64,000 nt of DNA, taken from Arabidopsis thaliana (Eukaryota; Streptophyta; Magnoliopsida; Brassicales; Brassicaceae). The DNA lies in the NCBI RefSeq assembly GCF_000001735.4, contig NC_003071.7:2987001-3051000 (forward strand). The letters run 5' to 3'. The position numbers and the translations under genes are program-made. The notes under the pieces were generated by a model. That model had not been told where the DNA came from. It did not search any database and saw only the letters and a program-made list of their open reading frames with translations. This document shows, one piece after another, positions 48,911 to 58,643 of this stretch (within the stretch, counting starts at the first letter, position 1; each line of letters begins with the position of its first letter).

Positions 48911-49420
48911 CTAACCAAACCTCACTGGACACATATGTCCGTTTTTCTTGCAAATAGGACATTTTGGCCTGCCAGCTCTCTTCAATGGTGGGTTTGTAAC
49001 TAGCTCGCCAATAAATGGATCTTCCATACAAAGTCGACCATCTATGAACTCCATATACGCTGATAAATCTCTGTTGAAGGAAACCCATCTCCCTAGTCGG
49101 AAGCATTGTGTCATCAATTCCTCGTAAGCCTATCCCTTACTCATTTCGGTAAAGACGGCGGCAGGGTTACCTTCGGTTAGGCATTTTTTGTAAAATTTAT
49201 GGTACGTTGAGTGAGGCATGAACCACCAAATAAAATGTTACGATTTGTCAAGTCCCACACGCTTTAGTGTCTCTTTCGACAAGACAACATCCTTGCCTGC
49301 ATGACCACTTCGAATCCAACTTTTCAAGTCTTCTACACCGTTTTCCGAAACTAAACTAACGATTTTAGCCAATAATTCCGCTGGCATGTGGAACTCCTGC
49401 TTTCTTTGTAACTACACAGT
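48911..49420 (-). pseudogene. F-box-like protein with remnant CCHC knuckle, MULE-4 copy 3 (reverse)
   Basis: Reads EFHMPAELLAKIVSLVSENG, then VEDLKSWIRSGHAGKDVVLS, a TAA replacing a codon after LDKS, FIWWFMPHSTYHKFYKKCL, a second stop after MSKG, then FNRDLSAYMEFIDGRL and GRPKCPICKKNGHMCP. The end fits CX2CX4HX4C except that the last Cys is Arg. It is the closest relative in the window of copy 1 (46133), in opposite orientation. Two in-frame stops and no large deletion point to single-base decay. Confidence 0.55.
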
Positions 49421-49429
49421 AATATTCCA

Positions 49430-50105
49430 TCGTCAACATAAGGATAATAAACTTGCTTATTAAATAATTCACGATGTCAGCTTACCATTCACCCACTTCT
49501 GGTTCGTTCCATTTTCCTGTTCTCCATTTTCCGCCGATGAAGAAAATCTTGAAACTTCTGCTTACTAATGGCAAAAAGTTAGGACGAAACAATTTATAAG
49601 TATTTTTTAACCGTGCTATATTTTTATATTATTTCAGGCTGTTTGACCACATGGATAATTTACTTTATTTTCCTACATGTTATATATATTCACTGATATA
49701 GGGAATTATACTATAAATTTATATTTAATAAGGTTTATTATATGGACAACTATTATCCGGGTATGTGTGATATCCATGTGGTTTGAGTGCATAATTTTCC
49801 TTTTCTAGTTATTATAAATTTTATTTCTATTATTCATTTCTATCGTTATCTCTTATCAGAGTAAACTACACATACTCCCCAATTATGCTCATTCAGTTCA
49901 CCTCAGTCTATTATATAATTCTACAAATATTATTTGAACATGTTGATAGAGAACGAAGTATAAGCTCAAATATATAAGATCTGAACATTTGTACGCATCC
50001 TCGGATATTCATTTCCACTATATATATTATTATTTAATTTAATAGATCAGGGATATCCTTAGGTTCAGTGAAGGATACCTACAATTTTTTTTTTAAGTCC
50101 TTCTA
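49430..50105. other. MULE-4 spacer
   Basis: AT-rich, with CACATGGATAATTTAC and similar GGATAA/TTATCC words. It probably includes the promoter of the F-box-like gene at 50106, but no specific element stands out. Confidence 0.35.
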
Positions 50106-50726
50106 ATGAACCCCTTCATTCCAATTCCGCTGCTCTCTGACATCATTAGGCGGATCGGCCGTCAGGGTTTCCGGGAGCTTGCTCCTTTCATCGCCGCTGG
50201 TACCGTTTGGCTGGATATTGTTTATAGTAATGAAGTTTTAGTCGATGTTTGTCTGGACAAGTTTATATTCGTCTGCTCCCTCGCGAATGTTGGATCTCCT
50301 TGTCGCCCATTCCTACTTAGGTGTTTGGCTGCTCAAAACTACACCGCGAAATACGTTGAACGGTTAAGACGTTTGGCTCAAGAAGGCCCTTCCATATCAT
50401 CTCTCGATATGGTCAGGGAAGCCGCTCTTCATAGTAATTATGCCCGATTTGCATTCGGTATATTTCTAAAATGTTGCGGTTCTCATACCGAGGGTAATAT
50501 GGTACTACAAACATTTCATCAAAGGGTTCCTATTTTCGAGGAGGCAGAATATATCGTGGATCAGGTGATTACCCAAATTCGAGACATGGGGACTCCAGGT
50601 TGCGGTTACTACATGGGTTTCAGGGGTGCAATAGATATCCCAGAGTGTAGGCTTCAGCATTACACTGGTGTTTGTCCTTTGTGTTTCTCAGTTATGTATG
50701 TATTTGAGGTCAGAATGCTTTGTTAG
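50106..50726 (+). CDS. F-box-like protein, intact 206-codon frame (MULE-4 copy 4)
   Basis: An uninterrupted frame from ATG 50106 to TAG 50724-50726. The N-terminus NPFIPIPLLSDIIRRIGRQG is the divergent F-box-like start. It is followed by LVDVCLDKFIFVCSL, RPFLLRCLAAQNYTAKYVER, a helical middle (SLDMVREAALHSNYARFAFG, FHQRVPIFEEAEYIVDQV) and a C-terminus with CRLQHYTGVCPLC. The same domain order appears in copies 1-3, but this copy is longer and has no stop or shift. It lies inside the cargo of MULE-4 and is the only clearly open cargo gene. Whether it is expressed, and whether its F-box binds SKP1, cannot be judged. The GC content of the frame is higher than its flanks, as expected for a gene under selection or recently captured. 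Confidence 0.6.
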   Translation: MNPFIPIPLLSDIIRRIGRQGFRELAPFIAAGTVWLDIVYSNEVLVDVCLDKFIFVCSLANVGSPCRPFLLRCLAAQNYTAKYVERLRRLAQEGPSISSLDMVREAALHSNYARFAFGIFLKCCGSHTEGNMVLQTFHQRVPIFEEAEYIVDQVITQIRDMGTPGCGYYMGFRGAIDIPECRLQHYTGVCPLCFSVMYVFEVRMLC

Positions 50727-50804
50727 TTATCGTTGTTGTAGTTTGAGTAAGCAACTAATAACCAACCTTCAATGTTTAGTTTACTTCCCGTCTTGCCAAA
50801 TACA

Positions 50805-51387
50805 TTATGCATACATATATTTGTTCCATTTTGTAATGTAAGAAATTAATAAAATGACGACCAAACCAGCAACTATAATATTTCCAAACTCTTTTGAAAT
50901 CCCTGCTTTCTTCCCCCCGATTTCCTTTTTTAATAAAGCGACAGTAGTTTGATGTTGTGTGTGAAGTTCAAAAAGTTGCTCTATCTCTTCCTTGTGAGCC
51001 TCTATTCTTTCACGCATTTTTTCCATCTTACTTCTTCGCATCCTCTCTGTCTCGTCCTCCATTTCACACCTTAACACTGTTGCCTCCTCCATCATTGCCT
51101 CATCCCATCATTTTCCGATGTGTACCTCTCCATCTTACTTTAAAAGTTTGGTTTCTATATACATATATACAATTTTGCTAAATATTTTTATACAACTAGC
51201 TCTTTAATATTCTTTACCTCCACCAACTCGCATGCATAATACCTTCTTCCTGAGTAATTTCTTCCAGATGAATGTTTGATAATCGTTGGTGCTCCACAGT
51301 AGCATTTTTTTTTGGAATTCCATACTCACTGTTATTACGGCCGAAGTTTGGCCTATCCACAGATCTAGAAGAACTACTGTCAGACAT
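50805..51387 (-). pseudogene. GRF zinc finger, coiled-coil, membrane-anchor protein, MULE-4 copy 1
   Basis: From ATG 51387: MSDSSSSRSVDRPNFGRNNS, then in an A-run one base is lost or gained and the shifted frame reads KCYCGAPTIIKHSSGRN and GRRYYACELVE, a GRF-type zinc finger (CxCG ... GR.YY.C). After an intron the second exon (about 51120-50805) has DGEVHIGK-stop-WDEA, then a strongly charged coiled coil (MRRSKMEKMRERIEAHKEE) and a C-terminal membrane segment NIIVAGLVVILLISYI. Such GRF/coiled-coil/TM proteins of about 120-150 residues are a known plant-specific family of unclear role. Two lesions make this copy dead. Confidence 0.6.
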
Positions 51388-51389
51388 TT

Positions 51390-52235
51390 TTCTTACTCTT
51401 TTGTTCCCTTAACCGAACTAGTCAAAACTACTTATACTGATTTATAAATCATAATTCCGTTAAAGTGTTGTTGATAATTCTTGTCCATCATGATATGCGT
51501 TCATAATTAATATATATTTTAACCACATGTTCGCTATCATGGATCGTCTGTATAAGTGTCATTTTGTTAGTACTCGTTGCTACAATATAATATTATTCAA
51601 GCGTACCTCTTGGGAAGAGAGTTAATCATTTCACTTGGGAATATATACTCCCTTTCACATCATTTTGAATTTTAAGAAGAAGCGGTCATACAGTAATAAT
51701 AAAAACGAAGTATAATTACCCCTAAACATAGGTTTATCATTTGATATCTACTGCTGTTGTCTACTGGTTGTGTTATACGCAACCTTGACGTACAATGGAA
51801 CCACCACTTGACGATATAGTAATTTAATTTTGCTGGCTAATTATCACCACATTAAATTTTTTGGCGAGATATGGAAAGTTATATAATATAATCAAATTGT
51901 AGTTTAACATACGTATCCATATGGATCATGTTAATTATTTTAGATGAAGGGGACATAAATTGATCCATCGAAACCATTTCTTTTTCCAAATTCGTAAAAC
52001 CAGCATAGTTAAAGTTGTGGATCAAGTCTGTACTAAGAGATACATAACAAAAAAATTAAAATAGCCGAATCACAAACATTCACTTCATAGTCTTAAGTAG
52101 TTCATTGTAAGACTTCAAAAAACTTTCCCAATCTTCACTCCTTAATCTTCACTCCACAACCTATGAAATTGATTTAAGTGTATGAGGTATTTCTTTATTT
52201 TTAACATAACTCAAAAGTATTGATGTTATAAAAAT
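51390..52235. other. MULE-4 spacer
   Basis: AT-rich and no gene seen. It is the region between a reverse GRF gene and the 3' end of a reverse RPA-like gene. Confidence 0.35.
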
Positions 52236-52239
52236 TTAC

Positions 52240-53107
52240 TTACCATTCTAATCTCATCCACTTCTTCAATGGATGGTTCCGGGGTAAACAGTTGATACGC
52301 CTCCATAACTCACGATCTTAACATTTCCTTCGACTGCTGATAACTTAACCACCCTCCACCACCCCAGCGCCACAACGATGTTAGGTCTTCCGAACTGTCG
52401 GTAACATTTCTCAAATGTAATAGCAGTTTTCCCCACAGTATCACAATTTAGAGTTTTTTTGCTGAATGTTGTTAGAGTGATATCATTACGAGAGTATATA
52501 TTGAATGTAAAAAAAACATGGGCAGTGAAAAAACGTACTACTTATCCATGATCTTGAAAGGAAGTATCACCTCCTCACCACCCTCATCTACATTCCCTGT
52601 GTGAGTCAGCACACCAACTTCAACAATGGCTCCAAGCAGGTCTGTTGTAAAAAATTTAAAACAATACTGATTATGATTGTTAAAACCAAATAGTCAAAAA
52701 CAAATACGGAAAGAAACTTACCAACTAACACTTCAGTATCATAAGTTTCCTCCAGGATATAGTCGAATCGAGTTAAATTGTTGAATTGAACAGTAGGTCT
52801 TGTATCAGCTGATGTCAGTTGTTCTTTTCAAGTTTTTCGAAATAGTAAGCTGAAAACCTACGGTGAATTACAACTTCCATGCGCTTTCCCTATTTAAAAT
52901 TTACTCCATATTAGAAATTTACTCCAACGTTGAAGTTTTGAATAAATTTTATGTTGGAAAAATCACATACCGTTTCATCCGCAACGATTACCCTTAGTTC
53001 GAAAGAATCGTCCCTTTCGTACTTTTTGTATTTCCTCATGACGGTAACTCTTACTGTCCATCCACTGAGTTAGGGGAGATTTCGTGTAAGAGATGGTATT
53101 TCAACAT
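52240..53107 (-). pseudogene. RPA70-like OB-fold gene of MULE-4, copy 2 (reverse)
   Basis: From ATG 53107: MLKYHLLHEISPNSV, after a one-base shift GWTVRVTVMRKYKKYERDDS up to VIVADET at the GT donor (about 52968). Exon 2 (about 52890) reads GKRMEVVIHRRFSAYYFEKL, loses an internal stretch, then NNLTRFDYILEETYDTEVLV. Exon 3 (about 52640) is DLLGAIVEVGVLTHTGNVDE. The last (about 52470-52240) has TAITFEKCYRQFGRPNIVVA and GGVSTVYPG, then TGA. Block order and intron positions equal those of copy 1 at 43798-44763, on the other strand. The internal deletion and the shift mean it cannot be functional. Confidence 0.65.
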
Positions 53108-53109
53108 TT

Positions 53110-53900
53110 ACTTCTTTTTTCAAGGTTACAAATAAGTATTAGGATTTCGTTAGTTATATACTAAACAAGGATATATATACAAATAGATATAAGTATTACC
53201 GGTTTACCGTATAATATACCAATCAACATTAATATTTATTTATCCGATTATATTTAATCATCAGAGCATATTTTACAAGTTTATGTTCATTTTTGGATTA
53301 TTTATCCACATGGTCAGGATATTTAGTTTTCTTAAAAGCATATTACCAATTTAATTCACATTTTTTTTTATTATGTTTTTAACAACTATGTTGCCCTTAT
53401 GAAATTCACATTTTGTCACATTTTTAACAATTTAATTCACATTTTTTAACAACTATATTTAGTTCATTTTTATTTTATTTTTTTAACAACTATGTTGATC
53501 ACTTATGAAATTCGAAACTTAAACTATATTAAAGGCTAATTTTTGATTAATATATTAAATTAAAAGAGTATTTTACATTTATATTTCTCACTTACTTAGA
53601 GGCTCGTAGTTTGATGGCTTGTTTTCTTTGAACGTATTTTGGTTATCCACATGATCAACATTACATATTTTCAACGTACAGAATATTCAGTTTTTAAATA
53701 TCTATTATGTTCTACTATATCAATTTATTAAAGTACAACATATAAAAATCTTTTATCGAATTTTTTCCACTAGATATATGTTCCGCGCTTTATTTTTGGT
53801 TTTATTTATAGGTTTTATAGTGTATCCACATCGCCAAAATAAGTTATTTCCAACAAACATAATATCAAACAACAATAACTTACACAGCCGATCACTCACT
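53110..53900. other. MULE-4 spacer with TTATCCACATG words
   Basis: AT-rich, no gene. Contains TTTATCCACATGGTC (53301), GGTTATCCACATGATC (53641) and GTATCCACATCGCC (53822). Confidence 0.4.
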
Positions 53901-53904
53901 CGAT

Positions 53905-54432
53905 TCATCCTTTCACTTTGTTCAAACCAATGATAAGTATGCAACATACAATGACAGCAATTGACATCTTTTTCATGCTGGCTTTCGATTCCAACAGTTT
54001 GTCATCTAGCCTCTTCACAATTTCATTATCTAGCTTAATTTGCATCTTATCAAAAACAACTTTCTCCTGATTTATACTTACAGCAATAAACTGGGACATT
54101 GTTTGTTTAAGAGCATTCGTTCTTCTAGCCAATCTTTTGATCTCATCAATCATTGCTTCGTCAACCTATTTGAAAGTGTGGTTATCATCGATCAGCTTGA
54201 AAATCAATTAATTAGCATATGAATTTGTTATAATCAAACAAATTTTCATTCACATTACCTTATGTCCTGCAGCATAAGCACAACGATAGTAACGTCTGTA
54301 TGGATTCGTAGCTGACTTGGATATTAAGGCCGAGATACTAGCTCCACACCAACACAATTTCGGCACACTCTCAACTCTTCTTCTCTAACAGACATTTGAA
54401 GTTCCACTTGTAGCTGCTAATGAATTACTCAT
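53905..54432 (-). pseudogene. GRF zinc finger, coiled-coil, membrane-anchor protein, MULE-4 copy 2
   Basis: From ATG 54432: MSNSLAATSGTSNVC, an in-frame TAG, then RVESVPKLCWCGASISALIS and NPYRRYYRCAYAAGHK, a GRF finger with CWCG and YYRC. A GT donor near 54258 and an acceptor near 54166 join exon 2: VDEAMIDEIKRLARRTNALK, a coiled coil with KLDNEIVKRLDDKLLESK, and the C-terminal membrane segment MSIAVIVCCILIIGL, ending at TGA 53905-53907. Apart from the single stop the gene is intact, and it keeps the family's exon layout better than copy 1. Confidence 0.65.
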
Positions 54433-54985
54433 TTTTTAGCTCAATTTGGGAAATGGTTAAGAATACTAGAAATTAGGGTTCTATGATTTTGGGGATTCTT
54501 GAAGTGGTATTTATTTCTATTGGGGTCACTTATATCGGGTTTGAATTTGGTTTAACTTTGGTTTATTATATTGGTTATTGGTTTGCTCTCTGGGACAGTA
54601 AACCAACAATAAACCCCGAAAATTCATTCTTTGGGGTTCCATACGGACTTTATATTTAGAACTTTATATTTCGAGGCTTTAACCATATGGTCGACCTTAA
54701 ACCATATGGTCGACCCTGTTTTCTTAGTGTTCCACAATTTTTACCTTTTTTCATTATCTATTATGAAATTAGCAACTGATACTATAAAAAGGCTAAATAG
54801 GCATTAAAAACAATTTAAATTGTCTTGAAATAAGAATTCATACTGTATCATGATCCTCACAATGGAGCATCAATAAAACATCCGGTACGCCGAGTACATA
54901 ACCAAACCTACCCAATGGTTGTTCAAAAAAATTTTAAACCATTTAAAGGTTCTTCATTATAACATGGAAGATTATATAGGGTTGC
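54433..54985. other. MULE-4 spacer between GRF gene and transposase 3' end
   Basis: Includes the duplicated phrase ACCATATGGTCGACC at about 54682-54715. No gene seen. Confidence 0.4.
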
Positions 54986-54989
54986 TGCA

Positions 54990-57872
54990 ACGTGCTCTGT
55001 TGTGTCCAACCCCTTTGCAACGCGAACATCTTATTTGGTTTTACCTTGGCAACCTTCACTTTTCTCTGGTCATTCATAGACAAGTGTTAAATTCGTGAAT
55101 ATATGTTCAAGCGTAAATTTAAATTAATTACCACACTTACAGGGAACTCTCCTATGGAAGCTATTCTTTTTGCCTTTCGCCTACCCGACGGCCTCCTTGT
55201 CCTTGGTGGAAGAATCACACGTTCCTTAACTTCTTCACTTTGATCTAACTCTAAGGCATTAGCCTCAGGGTTAACAATGCCTTTGTAAGTTAAAACCCAT
55301 GTTTTGGTTTTGAAACATTCCCCAACCAAAGTTCCAAAATCAAGCCCTATACTGTTAGCTGCAAGCATGGCATGACCGCAAGGAATTTTTAGTTTATCAA
55401 AAACTTTGCAGCTACATTTCATATCATCAAAAGAAACCATGTGATTCCCTCCGAAACGCCCAACAATCTCATATGTCCAGTTTGTGACATTTTGGATTTT
55501 GCTCCCTTCCATTTTCATCATAGTCTGGGCCATCACCTTGTCAACGTAAGGTTGCACCATTCCTGTATGTTTGATAGACTTTTTCCTTCGGGCTGAACAC
55601 CATCTGGTTAACATAGCCCTAATAAACTTCACCAACTCCAAAATAGGTGCACATCTCCCTAACCGTATTGCATTGTTTAGAGTTTCTGCAATATTGCTCG
55701 TCATCAAATTATACCTCTCACCTTGGAAATACACCCTACTCCAACGGGCTGGTCCAATCTTCTCCAAATATTTGTCACATTCATAATTTCTTGATTTTAT
55801 TTCTTTGTATAGATTCCTAAAGACACTCATCTTGTACACACATCCAACATTCAACACCATCTTTGCTAATCCTTTGCTCTTATATCTTGATGTAACATTT
55901 CGTTGGAGATGGACTATACATGCTCCCTGGTGTGCTAGTGGAAAAACTCTGCTTTTTGCAACGTATAGGCTTGGATGTCTATTAGAAATTATTGTTAGTG
56001 TTGCACTGTCATCAATAATTCTCTCTACCTTCTACATAAACCAAGTCCAAGCCTCGTCCATTTCACTATCCACTACAGCAAAAGCCAGTGGGAAAACTTG
56101 ATAATTTGCGTCTTGTCCGCTAGGAGTCAATAAGACCCCTTATATTTCCCGGTCAGATGAGTCCCGTCCACAACCAAAACCCGTCTCAAATATCTGAAGC
56201 CCTGGATTGAGGCACCAAATGCCAGAAACATATAAAGAAAACGTTCATCACCATTTTCCTCAATATCTGTCACAAGGTCTGTCATACTACCTAGGTTTGT
56301 CATATTACCTAGGTTTGTCATCTTTATAAGCTCCATATATTCAGCTAATTTGGTGAAGCTATCATCATCCTCCCCTAACACATCAACTACTGCCTTTTCC
56401 CTAGCCCTATAACACTTGCTATATGATGCAGACACTCTTAAATCTTCAAGAATCAGCTTTTGCAAATCCATCGGGACAGGTCCTTTAACAGGCTCACTAT
56501 ATTGTGCTTTATACACAGCTGCTATCACCCTTGAAGTTGCCTTCTTCTTGTACATTTTCCGAGTTTCCACAGAACAAGTATGGTCTAGTTTAGCTTTGCG
56601 TATCTCATAATATCCACTCTCAGGCATTTCATGAGCTGTTACCCGCCAATCACATTTCTCATCGGCACAGTTTAAAACAAATGAATCAAGTTTTGTGCGT
56701 GTTTGTTTGAAGTGAAACATATGCCTAATAGCATATATAGCTAATCCAATTTGGCAATCCGACTTGCTAGCATAAACTTTTCCTTTATATACATCTTCAC
56801 CGTCAGCCCTATCTATATCCGGCATTATGGCAGCTTCATACTCCGTGTCATCAAACAGAGGAGGAATATCAAACTCTTCATCGTCCACATCCGACAGCTT
56901 CCTATTTTCTCTTGCAGTTTCATTTGTATTACAATCACCTGTTCTATTGTTAACAACTTTTCCCGTTCCACTGCTGTTTGCAAGTAAATCAGTTGGATGC
57001 TTAATCGAAGACGTTATCAAATCATCAATTTCCATGTTCGAACCTGCACCTTCCACACTGGCCACCAATTCTGTGTCTACTGTTGGTGACGCAAATCCCA
57101 TTCTAACATCAGCATCTTCTTCCCCGACACATATTATATCCAATGCATTTGAGCCACCCATGTCCTCATCCAAGAATGGGCTCCAAAACTCCACATCATA
57201 AGATTGGGGTTTTACTTCTATAATCTCATCCCAAGTAAGATCTTCGCTTCCTTCATCCACTAGATCTTCATCATCAAGATCTTCAGATAAAATTTCACTA
57301 ACAAGAGGACCTCGTTCACAACCTATAACTCTTTCTATAGTTTCAAGTTCTGCAACAAATTCTTCATCTTCGGAGGACAGCAAAAATTCTTTCAACCCGA
57401 CCTTCGATATACTATCTTCTGATCCACATAAACGTTTCGACTTATTCCCTCTTCCGTCATCTTCCTTAACTGAACTGGTCTTCACTAGCCCACCGTCAAC
57501 CTCAGAATTGTTTAAAACTCTTTTACAAGATGTTCCAAACTTTACAAACATGTTGGTTCCAACATTTGCTTCCAATATCTTCATAAAATAACTTAGCCCC
57601 ACATCAGTCGTCACGACGACCGGTGGTGTTTTATCTCCGGTGGTAAAATCTCTTATATTTGGGGTACAGAAGCTTAAATCAACCTTCGTACTCGTTGAAA
57701 TTCCAAATTCTACTCTAATGGCTTCCACGAATTCTGATAGCTTAATACCTTTATATACAGGCACAATTCGAGATTTCATTACCTTATTAACCTCAACATA
57801 CCACTTCTCATCCTCCTCGCAATTCCAATCCCCGCATATTACATAACAGAAGCCATCCTCAGTTCCCTGCAA
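54990..57872 (-). pseudogene. MuDR/MULE transposase of MULE-4, nearly complete
   Basis: From ATG 57872: MQGTEDGFCYVICGDWNCEE opens a 200-residue N-terminal region (plant-Mu N-terminal domain, then a long acidic linker). The MuDR region has CDWRVTAHEMPESGYYEIRK, and the DDE core has RRVLVVDGTHLTGKYKG (about 56160). A one-base loss near 56137 and a TAG after TWFM (near 56038) interrupt the core. The second catalytic position reads ISNRHPSLY, Asn instead of Asp. Then TSNIAETLNNAI, a SWIM finger CSCKVFDKLKIPCGHAM (about 55370-55420), GRRKAKR, an intron after 55143 and a CCHC knuckle CSRCKGVGHNRARC (about 55003-55050). Three tandem MTNLG-type hexapeptides lie near 56300. Confidence 0.8.
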
Positions 57873-58267
57873 TATATAAATTTTTTATCTTAGACAGTCA
57901 ATAATATATCAGCGAATATTTTCTACTATTGTTACCAATCCATTTTTTCTTACCATCGTTATGATATCTTTGTTAGTTGCTTCAAACTTCAGAGCTTCTC
58001 TTTCTTTTGTTCATCGTCATTCAAACTTCGATGACATAGTTATTCGTTCCATGCTTTCTCCGGTTTGCAAAAACAAAATAAACCGGTTTCCCCAAACTCT
58101 TACCCTAAATAACCGATTTTACTTGATTTAATTAATAGGGTCAATTAAGTCTTTTTCCCCCTTATAATTGATCACCCTTATAATTGATCAGAAGTGTGCC
58201 TGTCGGCAAAACTTTTGCTCAACATGTTTTCGAAAGTGTATGATAATGCAAATCACCCTTAAAATAT

Positions 58268-58643
58268 AATATGGTAAAATAATTTGGTGGTGTTAGCTGA
58301 ATTGGTTACGATACAAACAATGGTTTGGGTGGTTGATTATACAAGAAAAAAAAGACAATGACTTTGAGTCTTTGATTTACAAAATCATGGTACAATCTAA
58401 AACCAAATGGGTAAATTAAATTGTGTTATTGGGTAGAATTGTTTGTTCCAATGCAAACACATATTTTTTTAAAAGTATAAAATCATCGTTAATTATAAAT
58501 GGGCCGATTTGACCCAATAAAGCCTTGATAAACCGGGCTAAGCCGTCTGAAACCCGACCCGGGTAGTTCTAACTTTTTGACCCTAAAACGAAAGACCCTT
58601 CTCTAGCACGTCGGGGTTCGTTCAAAGATCAAGATCTGCAGAC
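58268..58643 (+). promoter_or_regulatory. Upstream region and 5' leader of prefoldin 1
   Basis: The 376 bp between the right TSD of MULE-4 and the PFD1 start codon must hold the gene's core promoter and leader. It includes a GC-rich patch (AACCCGACCCGGGTAG, 58551-58566). I see no clear TATA box, as is usual for housekeeping genes. Confidence 0.45.

Larger units (their letters stand above)
39080..58258. mobile_element. MULE-4, 19.2-kb Mutator-like element carrying a gene cluster
   Basis: The left end GAAATATTTGCATGTTAGGA and the inverse of the right end GGGTGATTTGCATTATCATA share ATTTGCAT and ACACTTT in register. After a 6-base offset they also share GGCACACTT followed by TGATC, so degenerate terminal repeats extend about 75 bp. 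The flanking 9-mers are CTAAAATAC (39071-39079) and TTAAAATAT (58259-58267), identical except for two C/T transitions. The ends resemble those of MULE-3 (GGGATATTTGCA). A DUF1985 remnant (forward, left) and a transposase (reverse, right) frame eight gene remnants from three other families. The word TTATCCACA recurs throughout the interior. Confidence 0.75.

Noticed and set aside
42091-53651. TTATCCACA is identical to the bacterial DnaA-box consensus
   Set aside because: The sequence is clearly plant nuclear DNA with introns and MULE genes. There is no replication-origin context, so the match is taken as coincidence and only the enrichment is reported.
36-54432. Helitron as the carrier of the RPA-like genes
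   Set aside because: No Rep/helicase gene, no 5' TC end and no 3' hairpin with CTRR could be found. For the copies inside 39080-58258, MULE ends explain the boundaries better.
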